Below, piece after piece: positions 18,502 through 27,787 of a stretch of 36,816 nt of DNA; position 1 is the stretch's first letter; every line of letters begins with the position of its first letter. Origin of the DNA: an uncultured Bacteroidales bacterium (lineage in GTDB: Bacteria; Bacteroidota; Bacteroidia; Bacteroidales; P3); the NCBI GenBank assembly GCA_946613135.1, contig CAMOFI010000009.1:1-36816 (forward strand), in the 5' to 3' direction. Made by a program: the position numbers and the translations under genes. The notes beneath the pieces were generated by a model. That model was not told the origin of the DNA. It worked only from the letters and a program-made list of their open reading frames with translations, and did not search any database.

Positions 18502-21225
18502 TCAAAACAGTGATGTCTGTGTCCCTTCGGCAAAACCTTCCCTGTCGTCGGGCAGCTGGTCGGTTCTGTTATCGTCCTCGGGTTCCGGTTCGGGCTCGGG
18601 TTCTGGCAATGGGTCGAGCCAACGGAATTCCTTCACAGGCGATGTAGTGATGCGCTTGCCTTTGGCCTTATAGCCTTTGACAGCGATAAAGTCGCTTACT
18701 TCTATTATTTCGGACTCTATCTTCTTGTTGGAGCTTTGGTCGTATATCACTTCTAAACGAGGAAATGTGTCGACAGAATAGCACACCACCGTGTCGCCAG
18801 AGGCTTCGTCGATGAAAGGCAGCTTGCGGTCGTGCTCATCGACAACGAATCGTTTGATGTAGTAGCTTCCGGCTTCGGCTTCGCGGTAGACTATTGTTAC
18901 AATGGTCTTTGGACTATACTTGCGTATGAGCATTGTGTCGTCGTCGTAATGGTTGCCGAGATCGAAGTTGGTTGTGCGGAAATGGCCCGACCGCATAAGT
19001 GTCAGGATTTTGTCTTTACCCTTGAATTCGCCGAGCAAAATACCAGACTCGTTGACATTGAGACGCTTGACGCTCTCGTCGAACCATATCTTGCGGGCTC
19101 CGAGAGTAGACACACCTTCGTCTTTCATGTTAATGCTTCTGACTGCATTGCGTGTCAAGATGTTGCCCATCGAGGCGCGTCCCTTAATGGCGAGGGTGGC
19201 GAAGTTGAAATCGAAACTGGTTTTCTTCAGTTTAGGCTTCGAGACGTGGTGTATGGTTACAGTTTCCGCTTCGCCATTAGGATTAGCAGTGAAATATAGT
19301 ATCTTTGAACCTTTTGTACCTTTGGTGAGCTGATACTCCTTGTCGCGAGTGATACCGAGAACGGAGAAACGCTTGACATATACGTAGCCGAAGGCGCCGT
19401 CGCGGTATATCATGTTGTAGACCGTACGTTCGTCGCCCTTTCGGAAGAGGCCTATATACTCTATCTCTTTACAGTCGTTGCTGCCTATGAAGCCTTTCTC
19501 CTGCACTTTGGTGACTATCATGGTGCCATCCTTGCGGAATGCGATGATGTCGTCCATCTTGGAGCAGTCGAAGGCATATTCGGCACCTTCGTCTTTTTTG
19601 AGGGCATAGCCGGCAAAACCGGTGGCTCGGTTGACATAGAGTTTTTCGTTGGCTACAGCAACAGTTACGGCTGAAATATCCTCGAAATCGCGAACCTCAG
19701 TCTTGCGCTCACGGCCCTTGCCGAATTTTTCGAGTATGTGGCGGAAATAGGCTATTGCATACTCTGTCAGATGTTCGAGATGGTTCTTTGTCTCGTCAAT
19801 GTTCATCTCGATATTGGCGATGTCCTCGTCAGCTTTCTTGATGTCGAATTTAGAAATTTTACGTACTGGTTTCTCGCACAGTTTCAGGACATCTTCGCGC
19901 GTAATCTGTTTCTTGAACAGCTTGCGGTAGGGGTCGAAAGCTCGCTCGATGGCGGTGACTTGGTCGTCCCACGACTCTTGGTCTTTCTCCAACTGCTTGT
20001 AGATACGCTTTTCAAAGAAAATCTTTTCGAGCGAGATCCAGTGCCACTTGTCTTCAAGTTCGGCAAGTTGTATTTCGAGTTCCTGACGCAGAAGGTCTTT
20101 GGTGCGCAATGTGGAATGGCGCAGTATCTCGGAAGCAGTCATGAAGACCGGTTTTTTGTCGACGATGACACACGTCTGCGGCGATATGCTTATCTGGCAA
20201 TTGGTGAAAGCATAGAGAGCGTCGATCATCTGGTCGGGCGACACTCCCTGTGGCAGGTAGACCACAATCTCGACCTCTGCGGCCGTATTGTCGTCCACCT
20301 TCTTGATTTTAATCTTGCCCTGCTCGTTGGCCTTCAGGATGCTGTCGATGAGGACACTGGTTGTTACAGTGTACGGCAGTTCAGTGATGACGATACATTT
20401 TCGCTTGTCGTCGTAGTGCATACGCGCCCTTATACGAAGGCGTCCGCCGAGGGCAGCATCGTTGTATTTGGACACGTCGATGAGACCACCCGTCGAGAAA
20501 TCAGGATAAATCTCGAAGGGTATATTCTGCAATATCTTAATCGAGGATTCGATCAGTTCGCAGAAATTATAAGGCAATATGACTGATGTAAGTGTGACTG
20601 CAATACCTTTGGTGCCCTGTGCAAGGAGCAGGGGAAACTTGATGGGGAGCGACACAGGCTCCTGTTTACGACCATCGTATGAGGGTTTCCACTCTGTGGT
20701 TTTTTTATTGAAGACCACCTCGTTGGCAAACTTCGACAGTCGTGCCTCGATATAACGTCCTGCAGCGGCATCGTCACCTGTCAATATGTTGCCCCAGTTT
20801 CCCTGGCAGTCGATAAGGAGGTCTTTCTGTCCCATATTGACGAGAGCGTCTTTGATAGAGGCATCGCCATGCGGGTGATACTGCATGGTATTACCCACAA
20901 TGTTGGCCACCTTGGTGAAACGGCCGTCGTCAGTCTCCTTCATGGCATGAAGTATGCGACGCTGAACAGGTTTCAGGCCATCGTCGATATCGGGCACACT
21001 GCGGTCGAGAATCACGTCCGATGCATAGTCAATCCAATAGTCTCTGAACATTGTATTGAGCGAAATAGTCTCGCCGTCTTGGTCCACATTGCGGCCGTCC
21101 CTGCCGTCGTCGGCTGGCGGCACATATCCTCCGGCTGAAGTTTCGGAGAGGATATCTGCCGACTCGTCTGTCGTTTCTGTGTTTTCGTTGATGTTGTCGA
21201 TATCGTTTTCTATATTGTCGTCCAT
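18502..21225 (-). CDS. parC: DNA topoisomerase IV subunit A / gyrase A-like protein
   Basis: 907 aa; DYASDVILDRSVPDIDDGLKPVQRRILHAM, YHPHGDASIKDALV, GRYIEARLSKFA; beta-propeller-like C-terminus and PEPEPEPEPE tail. Confidence 0.9.
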   Translation of the reverse strand: MDDNIENDIDNINENTETTDESADILSETSAGGYVPPADDGRDGRNVDQDGETISLNTMFRDYWIDYASDVILDRSVPDIDDGLKPVQRRILHAMKETDDGRFTKVANIVGNTMQYHPHGDASIKDALVNMGQKDLLIDCQGNWGNILTGDDAAAGRYIEARLSKFANEVVFNKKTTEWKPSYDGRKQEPVSLPIKFPLLLAQGTKGIAVTLTSVILPYNFCELIESSIKILQNIPFEIYPDFSTGGLIDVSKYNDAALGGRLRIRARMHYDDKRKCIVITELPYTVTTSVLIDSILKANEQGKIKIKKVDDNTAAEVEIVVYLPQGVSPDQMIDALYAFTNCQISISPQTCVIVDKKPVFMTASEILRHSTLRTKDLLRQELEIQLAELEDKWHWISLEKIFFEKRIYKQLEKDQESWDDQVTAIERAFDPYRKLFKKQITREDVLKLCEKPVRKISKFDIKKADEDIANIEMNIDETKNHLEHLTEYAIAYFRHILEKFGKGRERKTEVRDFEDISAVTVAVANEKLYVNRATGFAGYALKKDEGAEYAFDCSKMDDIIAFRKDGTMIVTKVQEKGFIGSNDCKEIEYIGLFRKGDERTVYNMIYRDGAFGYVYVKRFSVLGITRDKEYQLTKGTKGSKILYFTANPNGEAETVTIHHVSKPKLKKTSFDFNFATLAIKGRASMGNILTRNAVRSINMKDEGVSTLGARKIWFDESVKRLNVNESGILLGEFKGKDKILTLMRSGHFRTTNFDLGNHYDDDTMLIRKYSPKTIVTIVYREAEAGSYYIKRFVVDEHDRKLPFIDEASGDTVVCYSVDTFPRLEVIYDQSSNKKIESEIIEVSDFIAVKGYKAKGKRITTSPVKEFRWLDPLPEPEPEPEPEDDNRTDQLPDDREGFAEGTQTSLF

Positions 21226-21258
21226 AGTTTTGTTTTTAACTTTTTCAACTGGCTTCCA

Positions 21259-22605
21259 TTATTCCGACAACATGTCGGCTATCAGGAAGATGCTGCCGGT
21301 TACGAGCAACAGGTCGTCGGCTCCGGCATCCTTTCGTGCTGCAGCCACAGCCTCTTTCACATTGGCATAGGCTTGGCCATCTATTCCCAGCTTGTTGGCG
21401 ACAGCCTGAAGAATGTTCACATCCAGTCCGCGCTGCACGCTAGGCTGGCTAAAGTACCATACAGGATCCTGTCCAATGTGTTCTTTGTCGAGTTGCGAAT
21501 GGAGATATGTGAGTATTTTGTTGTAGTCCTTGTCGTTGACACAACCGTAGACAATATGCAGACGTTTGAATTCGAGTCCGGAGAGGCCAACCATCATTGC
21601 ATTTATGCCATCAAAGTTGTGAGCTGTCTCACACACCGTCAGTGGCTTGCGTCCAACAATCTGCCAACGTCCCATAAGATGTGTGTTGACCACCACATGG
21701 TCAAGTCCCAAGCGGAAAGCTTCTTCGCTGATTTCCAACACACCGCCAATGCGCAACTGGTTCACAGCCTCGCACACTGTGGCAATGTTCCACATCTGGT
21801 ATGGCCCTATCAGTCCGGAAGCGAATTCGTCGGCTTGCCCTGTAGCGCTGTTTTTTATAAATTCGCCATTATGTTCGAGGGTGAAAATCATCCGTTCCCC
21901 GTCGAATTTCCAGTCAGGATCGACATGCCACTTGCTGTCGGCAAAGGTTATAGGGCTATGACGTTCAGAGGCAATGCGTTCGAATACAGGTTTGGTTTCG
22001 GTCTGCGTCTGTCCAACAACGACTGGAACAGCCGGTTTAATTATGCCAGCTTTTTCGAGAGCAATCTTTTCAAGGGTGTCGCCCAGAAACTGCGTGTGGT
22101 CCAAGCCTATGTTGGTGATGATGCTGAGCAAAGGGGTTATGACATTGGTCGAGTCGAGACGACCGCCCATACCGACCTCAATTACAGCGACATCAACTTT
22201 TTCGTTGCGGAAATAGTCGAAAGCGAGCCCTACAGTCATCTCGAAAAACGAAAGTCCTTGCTTTTCGAAGAATGAATGGTTCTGTTCGACGAAGTCGACC
22301 ACATTCTGTTCGGGAATTTTCTCGCCATTGATTCTTATACGCTCACGAAAGTCGACAAGGTGTGGCGATGTGTACAGACCTACTTTATAGCCTGCCTCCT
22401 GCAAAACGGAGGCAAGGAAATGCGATACCGATCCTTTGCCATTGGTTCCGGCGACATGTATGGAGCGGAATCCAAGCTCAGGATGGTGCAAATGGTCCAT
22501 CATTGCTTCGGTGTTTACCAGGTCGGCCTTGTAGGCGGCAGCTCCAATACGGTGATAGGCCGGAAGAGCTTGAAATAGATATTTTAAAGTTTCTGAATAA
22601 AGCAT
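21259..22605 (-). CDS. folC: folylpolyglutamate synthase / dihydrofolate synthase
   Basis: 448 aa; HVAGTNGKGSVSHFLASVLQEAGYKVGLYTSPHLVDFRERIRING; VEVGMGGRLDSTNVI-type motif (VIEVGMGGRLDSTNVI). Confidence 0.96.
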   Translation of the reverse strand: MLYSETLKYLFQALPAYHRIGAAAYKADLVNTEAMMDHLHHPELGFRSIHVAGTNGKGSVSHFLASVLQEAGYKVGLYTSPHLVDFRERIRINGEKIPEQNVVDFVEQNHSFFEKQGLSFFEMTVGLAFDYFRNEKVDVAVIEVGMGGRLDSTNVITPLLSIITNIGLDHTQFLGDTLEKIALEKAGIIKPAVPVVVGQTQTETKPVFERIASERHSPITFADSKWHVDPDWKFDGERMIFTLEHNGEFIKNSATGQADEFASGLIGPYQMWNIATVCEAVNQLRIGGVLEISEEAFRLGLDHVVVNTHLMGRWQIVGRKPLTVCETAHNFDGINAMMVGLSGLEFKRLHIVYGCVNDKDYNKILTYLHSQLDKEHIGQDPVWYFSQPSVQRGLDVNILQAVANKLGIDGQAYANVKEAVAAARKDAGADDLLLVTGSIFLIADMLSE

Positions 22606-22641
22606 GTGTATTTATGATATAGCCCCTACTCTGTTATCGGC

Positions 22642-24504
22642 TCACTTTGTCGGAATGGTATATGTCAGACCGACCATGGCGTTGAATCGCGGTGCCGGAT
22701 AGTTGGCCCAGAGCCAATAGCGCTGGAAGGTGACATTGTCAAATTTGGCAAAGAACGACAGGGCTCGGTTGTGGACATACTCAACTTCGAAAGAGAGTCC
22801 GAAGCGTGCCGGCAGTGTTGCAGTAACCTCGTTAATGCCTGTTGCGGGATTGGTGGCATACTCGGCATCGCAAGCAGAGAGGAAGAGTGTTTGCAGAGTG
22901 AAGAACCACTTGTCTTTATAATTTACATCAGCGTCCAGGTGTGCCTCAAATTCGTTGCTGAAAAGGAGAATCATATTGTCTGGAACATTGTAGTCGGCAG
23001 AATAGACACCGCCAAGAGTCATCGTGATCATCTCGTCGTTGACAAAAGTGAAGTCGGCACCAACCTTCAATTCGTTGTGGTCGACGAAGTACGGCGTATA
23101 TACATTCTGCAATAAGTAACGTCTGTCGAGGGCAAAATACATTTTGTTTCTGTAAAAATTGTTATCCACCAAAACATTAAGCATCAACTTCTTCGAGAAA
23201 TTGATACGAAGATGTGCATATAGGTCGTTCTCGACGGTTGCTTTTGTGTCGACACCGGGGGCCGTGAAAGGATTCTCGTTTTTCAGCGTGTTCCAGTCAT
23301 TGACATGATAGTCGCCACGGAAACCGACTATCAGACTGATGGAATTGTTAGAGAATGACTTGGCCACAGACAGGTCCGGAAACAGGTTATGAGTTGTGGA
23401 TTCAGGATTGTCATAACCATTGAAACCAAGTCTGAGGCCGGTATGGAACTTGAGTCCGTTGAAGAGGAAATCGACATAAGGATTGAACGTCAGCACATGA
23501 CGTCCGGCTTCCAACGAGTCGGGCAATGCTGTTGCGGCGTCATAGCCAAGCGGAAGGTCGGCAGTCGACTGCGGAGCATCGTAGCTCTGCCTGTAGCCAT
23601 GCCAATTGGCGTTGAGATAGGCTATGGCCTTATATTTGCTGAACATGGGGAAACCGTAATGGATGCCACCGTTGAGGTTCATGGAGAGTTGCTTGGAATC
23701 GTAGCGTCCCCACATGTCAGCCATCCCAATAGCGGCATCGTAGCCGAGTTTGTTGATGTCGGTATTTATCGACTTGGCTCCTAAATTGAGTGCCAAATTA
23801 TTGTAAGCGAATGCATAGTCTGAGAACGAGATAGAGTCGCGGTTGAGTCCCAGTCGGTTCTGAAGGGTGGAGTCGCTGAATCCGTAGTAGCGGCCATACA
23901 TGCGGTCGAAAGCCAAATCGGCCGACAGTAAGTGACTCTTTTTGAGAATGTATTTAGCGAATACATCAAACCGGGTGTCCGACATACGTGTTCGTCCATA
24001 GTGGTTGGGCGACGGTGTATCGACATCCTCATTCCCAAACGTCGTCACGTCTGTCTGGTGGTACAGGCGTGCTCCATAGGACATGTTGTTGTGGCGTGTT
24101 GAGGTGTAATAGAGGTCCATGAGAGGATTGATGTCGGCAAAAGCGGCAAAATCGTGTCCAATGCCGAAACGCATGTAATTATTGTACAGGCGCACTGGCG
24201 ACCCTATCACTTTGCGAGTCTTAGGACCCGACGTCTCCGTCACCGAACTCATGCGACGTGGACTGATACTATAATTGAATTTAGGTTGCAGGTCGGCAGT
24301 TATATTGTCGTTTACGGCAGGTGCCACATTGACTTTTTCGGTCACCCCGTCGAGCACCGGGGTATAGTCGCCTACCACTATAACCGACTCGTTGTAAACC
24401 GACGAGGTGCTGTCGGTCTGTGCATGGACGTTGCCCGAAACGAATATCTGGAGTCCTATGAGGATAACAAGGCAAAGCAATATGTTGATTGGTTTTCTAT
24501 TCAT
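22642..24504 (-). CDS. outer-membrane beta-barrel protein (TonB-dependent-receptor-like barrel without an evident plug)
   Basis: 620 aa; signal peptide NILLCLVILIGLQIFVSGNVHA; VVGDYTPVLDGVTEKVNVAPAVNDNITADLQPKFNYSI motif; alternating beta-rich sequence; C-terminal MVGLTYTIPTK. Confidence 0.75.
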   Translation of the reverse strand: MNRKPINILLCLVILIGLQIFVSGNVHAQTDSTSSVYNESVIVVGDYTPVLDGVTEKVNVAPAVNDNITADLQPKFNYSISPRRMSSVTETSGPKTRKVIGSPVRLYNNYMRFGIGHDFAAFADINPLMDLYYTSTRHNNMSYGARLYHQTDVTTFGNEDVDTPSPNHYGRTRMSDTRFDVFAKYILKKSHLLSADLAFDRMYGRYYGFSDSTLQNRLGLNRDSISFSDYAFAYNNLALNLGAKSINTDINKLGYDAAIGMADMWGRYDSKQLSMNLNGGIHYGFPMFSKYKAIAYLNANWHGYRQSYDAPQSTADLPLGYDAATALPDSLEAGRHVLTFNPYVDFLFNGLKFHTGLRLGFNGYDNPESTTHNLFPDLSVAKSFSNNSISLIVGFRGDYHVNDWNTLKNENPFTAPGVDTKATVENDLYAHLRINFSKKLMLNVLVDNNFYRNKMYFALDRRYLLQNVYTPYFVDHNELKVGADFTFVNDEMITMTLGGVYSADYNVPDNMILLFSNEFEAHLDADVNYKDKWFFTLQTLFLSACDAEYATNPATGINEVTATLPARFGLSFEVEYVHNRALSFFAKFDNVTFQRYWLWANYPAPRFNAMVGLTYTIPTK

Positions 24505-24568
24505 GGAATATACTTATTAAATATCTAAAATCTGTCTACTATTTTGGCGTCGTTTTCGTTAAACAGCG

Positions 24569-27500
24569 TCAATCATCTTCATCGAGGGTGATTGTTGGAG
24601 CTTCGTCGTCATTGCTGTCAGGCTCCGTAGCATTTTTAGGAGCCGTTATAGACTGCAGATGTTGCTTTGCTTCCATAACGACCTCTTCGTCTGCATCGTT
24701 GGCCACCTCATAGTTGTCTATGATGCTCTGCAGTGTCTGCTTTGCCTGTACATCGTTGCCGCGACGATGGAATATGTCGGCCCAGAGGATGAATGTCTTG
24801 GCCAGCCAGTAGTCGCTGCCAGGATTGTTCACCACATCCTCTACGATGCGTTCGGCTTGGTCGAGGTCATTCTCGCCATACTTTATATAAGCCCTGCGAT
24901 AGCCGGCTTCGCCCATATAGTCGCCATTTGACGAGTTCATAAGTTGAGCATATGTCGCGAAAGCCTCATTCATGGCACCTGCATAGTAGTAACTTCTCGA
25001 CATGAGTATTGCTGCTTCATCCTTCATTTCGTCGGTCGACTTAGGTTCGTTGATGACCTCGCGTGCCGAAATGGCCACATTGCCGGTGTCTTTGAGTGCA
25101 TACCAGCTGCGCAATATACCCATACGAGCCTGAAGGCGCGAAGCATCGGACGACGACACAACGACGAGCGGCACATAATAATCGAGAGCTTTGCGGTAGT
25201 TTTTCTGAGCGTAATTGGTTACGGCAGCCTGATAGAGGCTGTTCTCTGTATATGGGTTATTGCCCCTTTCGGCCACCCATTCGTAATGGCTCAGAGCCTT
25301 GCCTTGCTGGCCTGAACGTGTCAGGGCGTCGGCAAGATAGTAATGGGCCTTAAGGATAAAGAGCCCGTGGGGAAACTTCTGAATATAGTTGGAGAAACCC
25401 GCAATGGCATTGTCATAGTTGCCGGCAAAATAACGGTTTTCGGCAGCGAGATATAGCGTCGAATCCTGCTCGACGGCCGACACTGTAGTCTTCGTCACAC
25501 GGCTTACGTAGGTGAAATATTCCTCAACACGGTCTTGTTCAACATAGATGTTCTTTATCGACATCATAGCGTCGCGGGCCTCGTCGGTTCCAGGGTAGCG
25601 CGACAGCAGTTGGTCGAATGTTTCGAGGGCCTTGTCGTTCTGCTCTGTATTATAGTAGATAAGACCTACGTTAAGCAATGCCTGCGGCACATAGCTGCTC
25701 TGCGAATATCTCTTTATGAAGTTGTTATAGTACAGCAGAGCCATCTCGTTGTTGTCGCAGATTAGATAGGTGTTGGCTATCTCAAACATGGCCTTGGGCG
25801 AAAGAGGTGAATTGCTGAATTTCTCGAAAATATAGTTCAAACTGTTAAGCTTTTCCACATTCTTGCCCTGAGCTCCAAAACACAGGGCTTTCTGGTAGGT
25901 GGCATAGTCGGCATCCTGTCCTCCGGCCTTGATGACACGGTCGTAATAGCCAATGGCACCGTCAAAATTCTTGCGTACATACAGGCAGTCGCCCATGCGG
26001 TTATAGGTATCAAACACCTGCTTGCGGTCGGAATCGCTGTTCGAGAGCGACAAGAACTCCGAGAACTTCTCTTCTGCCCGGCCATACATCTTGCGACGCA
26101 TATACACATATCCTGCCGTGTACAGGGCCTGAGGGTAATACACAGAATTCTTGCGCGATGTGGCTGTAAAGAACCTGTCGAGGAGTTTCTGCGAGCGGCC
26201 ATAGTTGGCAAGGCGGTACTGCGATTCTGCAGAGAGGTAGAGGGCATCGGTGGTTATCGATGGTGTGGCGTTGACCGACACGGCACTGTCGAAACAGACC
26301 GAGGCTTGCTGTAAGTTGCGTTCGTTGAACAGGTCGATGCCTCTGTTGACGAGAATACGCTGGTATGCCTGCCTCATTGTAGCATCCTTCAGCAGTTCTT
26401 TCTTGTTCCTCTCTATCAACGCCAAAGCATCCTTATAGTTACGTGTGGTACAATAGAGAGAGGTGAGTATTTGTTGTATCTCGGCCTTGCGCTTCGACTT
26501 TGGATAGCGTTGCAGGTAGTTCTCGAACGAACGTATCGACTCGTTGTAGGCATTCGGATTCAGTTCGCAGCTCAGTTTAGCATAGTTGAAAGCAGCCTCT
26601 TCTTGTATGTCAAGGTTATGGCGCATTTCAGAGGCACTTTTGAATGCCGTGCGGGCATCGTTTTTTCGGTCCAGCTTAATGTATGTGTCCCCAAGGGTGA
26701 AGAGTGCGTTCTGTGCTGTAGAGTCCTCAGCGCCGACAAAAGTCGACAGGAATGTCGCTGCCGAATCATACTTGCCCAGCATGTAGTAGCAATAGCCCAT
26801 TGGATAGTTGCCCATTGCTACAGTTTTGTTGTTGTTCCTTTTCGATGCGTCTTCGTTGGCCTGGATATAGTAGTCCAAAGCTCTTCTATACTCGCCACGG
26901 TTGAAATACACATCTCCCACAACGCGTTCAATTTCCTCGCGTTGTGCAACGTTACGCCTCTTCAGTAGGTCTGGTGCCATACGAAGCACTTCGTCGTCGT
27001 TACCCTGATAGTGCTTGATATAGAAACGATAAAGCGGCACCAAAGTATCAAAAGCCTTGACTTTTTCTATCTTGCGGAACTCCTTGTCGGCCGAATCATA
27101 CTGCTTGGTACTGAACAAAATATCTCCATAGTAGTATATTGCCGCATTGCGATAATACGACTTTCCATCGGCGACATGCTTGAAATACTTCTTGGCATTA
27201 TCCTTGTCGCCCTGCTGAAAATAGCAGAAGGCTGTTTTGTATTCATATTCACTGCGATGGTTGAATTCGACCTCCGAACCGACAACTTGAAGGTACTCGT
27301 GCAGTGCCTTGTTGTATTCGCCCTTGTCGAAATAGACATTACCCATCGCGAAACGGGCCATATTCATCTTGTCGCTTTCCGGATACAGCCTCATAAACTC
27401 GCTGATGCGGTACATCGCATCGTCGTTGCGGAGTTGTTCCGAGCATACTGCAGCATAATACATTGCGTCGGCCGCATCGGCCGACGAGGCATCGGCTCCT

Positions 27501-27670
27501 TTAAGGTACTTGTCGAAAAGATGCTGTGCTACAGCGAATTTGTCCTTTCTAAACAGATCCAGGGCGTCATTATACAACCCTGACAATCCACTATTGTCCA
27601 AACCGGTTTGCGCTTTCAGCCCAACCGACAGCGCAAGCAGGCCGAAACATAGGAAAATTGCACGCTTCAT
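24569..27670 (-). CDS. large tetratricopeptide-repeat protein with signal peptide
   Basis: Many TPR units (e.g. ALFTLGDTYIKLDRKNDARTAFKSA, YNRMGDCLYVRKNFDGAIGYYDRVI, ALLNVGLIYYNTEQNDKALETFDQLL). Signal peptide MKRAIFLCFGLLALSVGLKAQ supports the start at 27670 rather than 27706. Confidence 0.9.
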   Translation of the reverse strand: MKRAIFLCFGLLALSVGLKAQTGLDNSGLSGLYNDALDLFRKDKFAVAQHLFDKYLKGADASSADAADAMYYAAVCSEQLRNDDAMYRISEFMRLYPESDKMNMARFAMGNVYFDKGEYNKALHEYLQVVGSEVEFNHRSEYEYKTAFCYFQQGDKDNAKKYFKHVADGKSYYRNAAIYYYGDILFSTKQYDSADKEFRKIEKVKAFDTLVPLYRFYIKHYQGNDDEVLRMAPDLLKRRNVAQREEIERVVGDVYFNRGEYRRALDYYIQANEDASKRNNNKTVAMGNYPMGYCYYMLGKYDSAATFLSTFVGAEDSTAQNALFTLGDTYIKLDRKNDARTAFKSASEMRHNLDIQEEAAFNYAKLSCELNPNAYNESIRSFENYLQRYPKSKRKAEIQQILTSLYCTTRNYKDALALIERNKKELLKDATMRQAYQRILVNRGIDLFNERNLQQASVCFDSAVSVNATPSITTDALYLSAESQYRLANYGRSQKLLDRFFTATSRKNSVYYPQALYTAGYVYMRRKMYGRAEEKFSEFLSLSNSDSDRKQVFDTYNRMGDCLYVRKNFDGAIGYYDRVIKAGGQDADYATYQKALCFGAQGKNVEKLNSLNYIFEKFSNSPLSPKAMFEIANTYLICDNNEMALLYYNNFIKRYSQSSYVPQALLNVGLIYYNTEQNDKALETFDQLLSRYPGTDEARDAMMSIKNIYVEQDRVEEYFTYVSRVTKTTVSAVEQDSTLYLAAENRYFAGNYDNAIAGFSNYIQKFPHGLFILKAHYYLADALTRSGQQGKALSHYEWVAERGNNPYTENSLYQAAVTNYAQKNYRKALDYYVPLVVVSSSDASRLQARMGILRSWYALKDTGNVAISAREVINEPKSTDEMKDEAAILMSRSYYYAGAMNEAFATYAQLMNSSNGDYMGEAGYRRAYIKYGENDLDQAERIVEDVVNNPGSDYWLAKTFILWADIFHRRGNDVQAKQTLQSIIDNYEVANDADEEVVMEAKQHLQSITAPKNATEPDSNDDEAPTITLDEDD

Positions 27671-27787
27671 AGATTTTATGCTTATCTTTTTCTGTATTTT
27701 AAACAACTAACGCATAAACAAAAAATATATTTTACAATAAATAAAAAAAAATAGCGTTAGAAACGAAAAACAATAAACATATCCGAA

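Noticed and set aside
19738-22275. 282-aa and 300-aa plus-strand ORFs antisense to parC and folC
   Set aside because: Antisense shadow ORFs caused by codon bias; parC and folC motifs are unambiguous.
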